Shown one piece after another: positions 62,811-64,000 of a DNA stretch of 64,000 bases (the first letter of the stretch is position 1; the number at the start of each line of letters is the position of its first letter). The translations under genes were made by a program, and so were the position numbers. Under the pieces are notes generated by a model. It had not been told where the DNA came from, ran no database searches, and was given only the letters and a program-made list of their open reading frames with translations. The DNA comes from Aureimonas sp. Leaf324 (GTDB taxonomy: Bacteria; Pseudomonadota; Alphaproteobacteria; Rhizobiales; Rhizobiaceae): NCBI RefSeq assembly GCF_001423245.1, contig NZ_LMOH01000012.1, forward strand, positions 521,679 to 585,678, given 5' to 3'.

Positions 62811-62876
62811 GTATTGAGGATTGGCACGGGCTCGTAGCACGAGGTCCCGTCAAAGAAAAGCCGGTGCCCCGGCGGC

Positions 62877-63875
62877 TCAGCCGCCCGCCAGAAGCTGGTA
62901 AGTCTCCGGCACGAAGCGATAGGCGTCGCCATCCTTCTCGACATAGCCGAGGCCCGGAAACGGCAGGTGGTAGCCGAGGAACGGCACCCTCTGGTCGGCC
63001 AGCATCGCGGCGTATTGCCGGCGGGTCTGCGCCGCGGCCGTCTTGTTCTGGTCGAAGCGGACCTGCCAGTCCGGCTTCTGGAACGAGACGACGAACTGGC
63101 TGAACGTGTCCGCCATCAGGAACAGGCGCTGGCCGGCCGACGACAGCTCGAACGCCATCATGCCCGGCGTGTGCCCGAAGGCGGCGCGCGCGGTGAGGCC
63201 CGGCACGACCTGATCGCCGTCGCCGAGCAGCGTCGTCTTCTCCTTCAGCGGCACGACCATCGCCTCGACGGCCTTGGCATTGTCGGCGCGCTGGCCGTTC
63301 TTCGCCTCGTCCGAGGTCCAGAACTCCATTTCGGTGCGGCCGATCGCATAGCGCGCGTTGGCGAACACCGGGGCCCCATTCTCCATCAGGCCGCCGATGT
63401 GGTCGCCGTGAAGGTGTGTCAGCACGACGAGCGTGACGTCGCCGGGCGCCAGGCCCGCCTGTCCCATGCGCTGGGTGAGGAGGCCCATGCCGTTGGCCCG
63501 TCCGTTGGCGCCCATGCCCGTATCGACCAGCACCAGCTCGTCGCCGAGGCGGATCATCACCGGCTGGAAGAAGTTGACGAAGCGCTGCGGCGGCAGGAGG
63601 TTTTCCTGCATCAGCGCGCCGACCGCCTCCTGGCTCTGGTCCTCGCCGAAGGTCGGGAACGGCCCCTCGCCCGGCCGGATGCCGTCGAGGATCACGGTGA
63701 CCTCGGCGTCGCCGATCTTGAAGCGCCGCCAGCCGGGCGCCAGCGGATGGGTGTCGCTCGTGGTTTCCATGGTCGATCCTTGCGCAGCGGCAGGACGGCT
63801 GCCCAGCGTTCCGGCGACGCCACCGGCGGCAAGGAGCAGCGCGTTGCGGCGATTGACTTCGAAGACGTCGGGCAT
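62877..63875 (-). CDS. Exported metallo-beta-lactamase-fold hydrolase
   Basis: A 332-aa protein. Residues 1-32 form a signal peptide with two arginines (VNRRNALLLAAGGVAGTLGSRPAAA), possibly Tat-dependent. The metal motif THLHGDHIGG (HxHxDH) is intact, with a later GHTPG His and the Asp in LMADTFSQ. The family includes lactonases, phosphodiesterases and beta-lactamases; substrate unknown. ATG 63875 was chosen over an upstream start at 63944 because it opens the signal peptide after GAGG. It is likely a single-gene unit. Confidence 0.88.
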   Translation of the reverse strand: MPDVFEVNRRNALLLAAGGVAGTLGSRPAAAQGSTMETTSDTHPLAPGWRRFKIGDAEVTVILDGIRPGEGPFPTFGEDQSQEAVGALMQENLLPPQRFVNFFQPVMIRLGDELVLVDTGMGANGRANGMGLLTQRMGQAGLAPGDVTLVVLTHLHGDHIGGLMENGAPVFANARYAIGRTEMEFWTSDEAKNGQRADNAKAVEAMVVPLKEKTTLLGDGDQVVPGLTARAAFGHTPGMMAFELSSAGQRLFLMADTFSQFVVSFQKPDWQVRFDQNKTAAAQTRRQYAAMLADQRVPFLGYHLPFPGLGYVEKDGDAYRFVPETYQLLAGG

Positions 63876-64000
63876 CGGATGAACCTCACGTTCGATCTTG
63901 GGGTGCGGGACAAACGTGAACATGGGCGACGGGCCCGCATTCACAAGGCTCGGATAGCGCCGAGCGGCGAACCGCCGCCCCCGACGGCTGGCGCCATCTT

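Noticed and set aside
63945-64000. Start of another gene at the right edge
   Set aside because: The sequence is too short and shows no motif or ribosome site.

Overview
The window is a dense, high-GC piece of an alphaproteobacterial chromosome, most likely from the Hyphomicrobiales (Rhizobiales). The evidence is gene content and order: an mra/mur/fts cluster with rnpB just upstream, an F0 operon atpI-B-E-b'-b separate from F1, a che operon with cheS, cheD and cheT, a pruR-dcpA pair, a GTTC-N7-GTTC LexA-type box, and guaB/rsmB/guaA linkage. A finer placement (for example Aurantimonadaceae-like) cannot be supported by reading alone. No tRNA, CRISPR array, insertion sequence or prophage was seen.

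Layout. 0.1-2.5 kb: pruR-dcpA, a pterin-responsive c-di-GMP module. 2.5-4.7 kb: a cation-diffusion-facilitator-like protein and a metallophosphoesterase. 4.7-18.5 kb (minus strand): mraZ-rsmH-ftsL-ftsI-murE-murF-mraY-murD-ftsW-murG-murC-murB, tightly packed and ending at murB, with no ddl-ftsQAZ next to it. 18.6-24.3 kb: the mraZ promoter with four TGGGN boxes, rnpB, and a murein-processing set (lytic transglycosylase, amidase, GH25 lysozyme, MltB-type transglycosylase). 24.3-27.6 kb: an oxidoreductase followed by a looser accessory stretch with a radC paralogue, a PAS protein and a structured-looking intergenic region. 27.6-38 kb: glyQ, a small membrane protein, an S49 peptidase, a TrmN6-type methyltransferase and a DUF2007 protein on the minus strand, diverging from polyprenyl synthase, a TPR protein, ispE and moaB; then a radical-SAM protein behind a LexA box, and rnhB, whose 3' end is duplicated in tandem. 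38.7-41.4 kb: F0 ATP synthase. 41.5-45 kb: SleB-like hydrolase, der and a YfgM-like protein. 45.2-54.4 kb: a complete chemotaxis operon with unusual gene order. 54.6-64 kb: guaA, mtnN-like, tspO, rsmB-like, katA/oxyR, guaB and an exported metallo-beta-lactamase-fold protein.

Functionally, peptidoglycan precursor synthesis and septal synthesis sit beside several wall-cleaving enzymes, with MraZ probably controlling its own operon through boxes that overlap its promoter. The che operon holds every core component plus the accessory CheS, CheD and CheT. CheT carries a CheZ-like DxxxQ signature, and CheT and CheD end in almost the same acidic-hydrophobic tail. Most minus-strand operons use ATGA-type stop/start overlaps, and several starts are GTG or TTG. 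Starts were reassigned from the longest open frame where Shine-Dalgarno sites, overlaps and family N-termini agreed.
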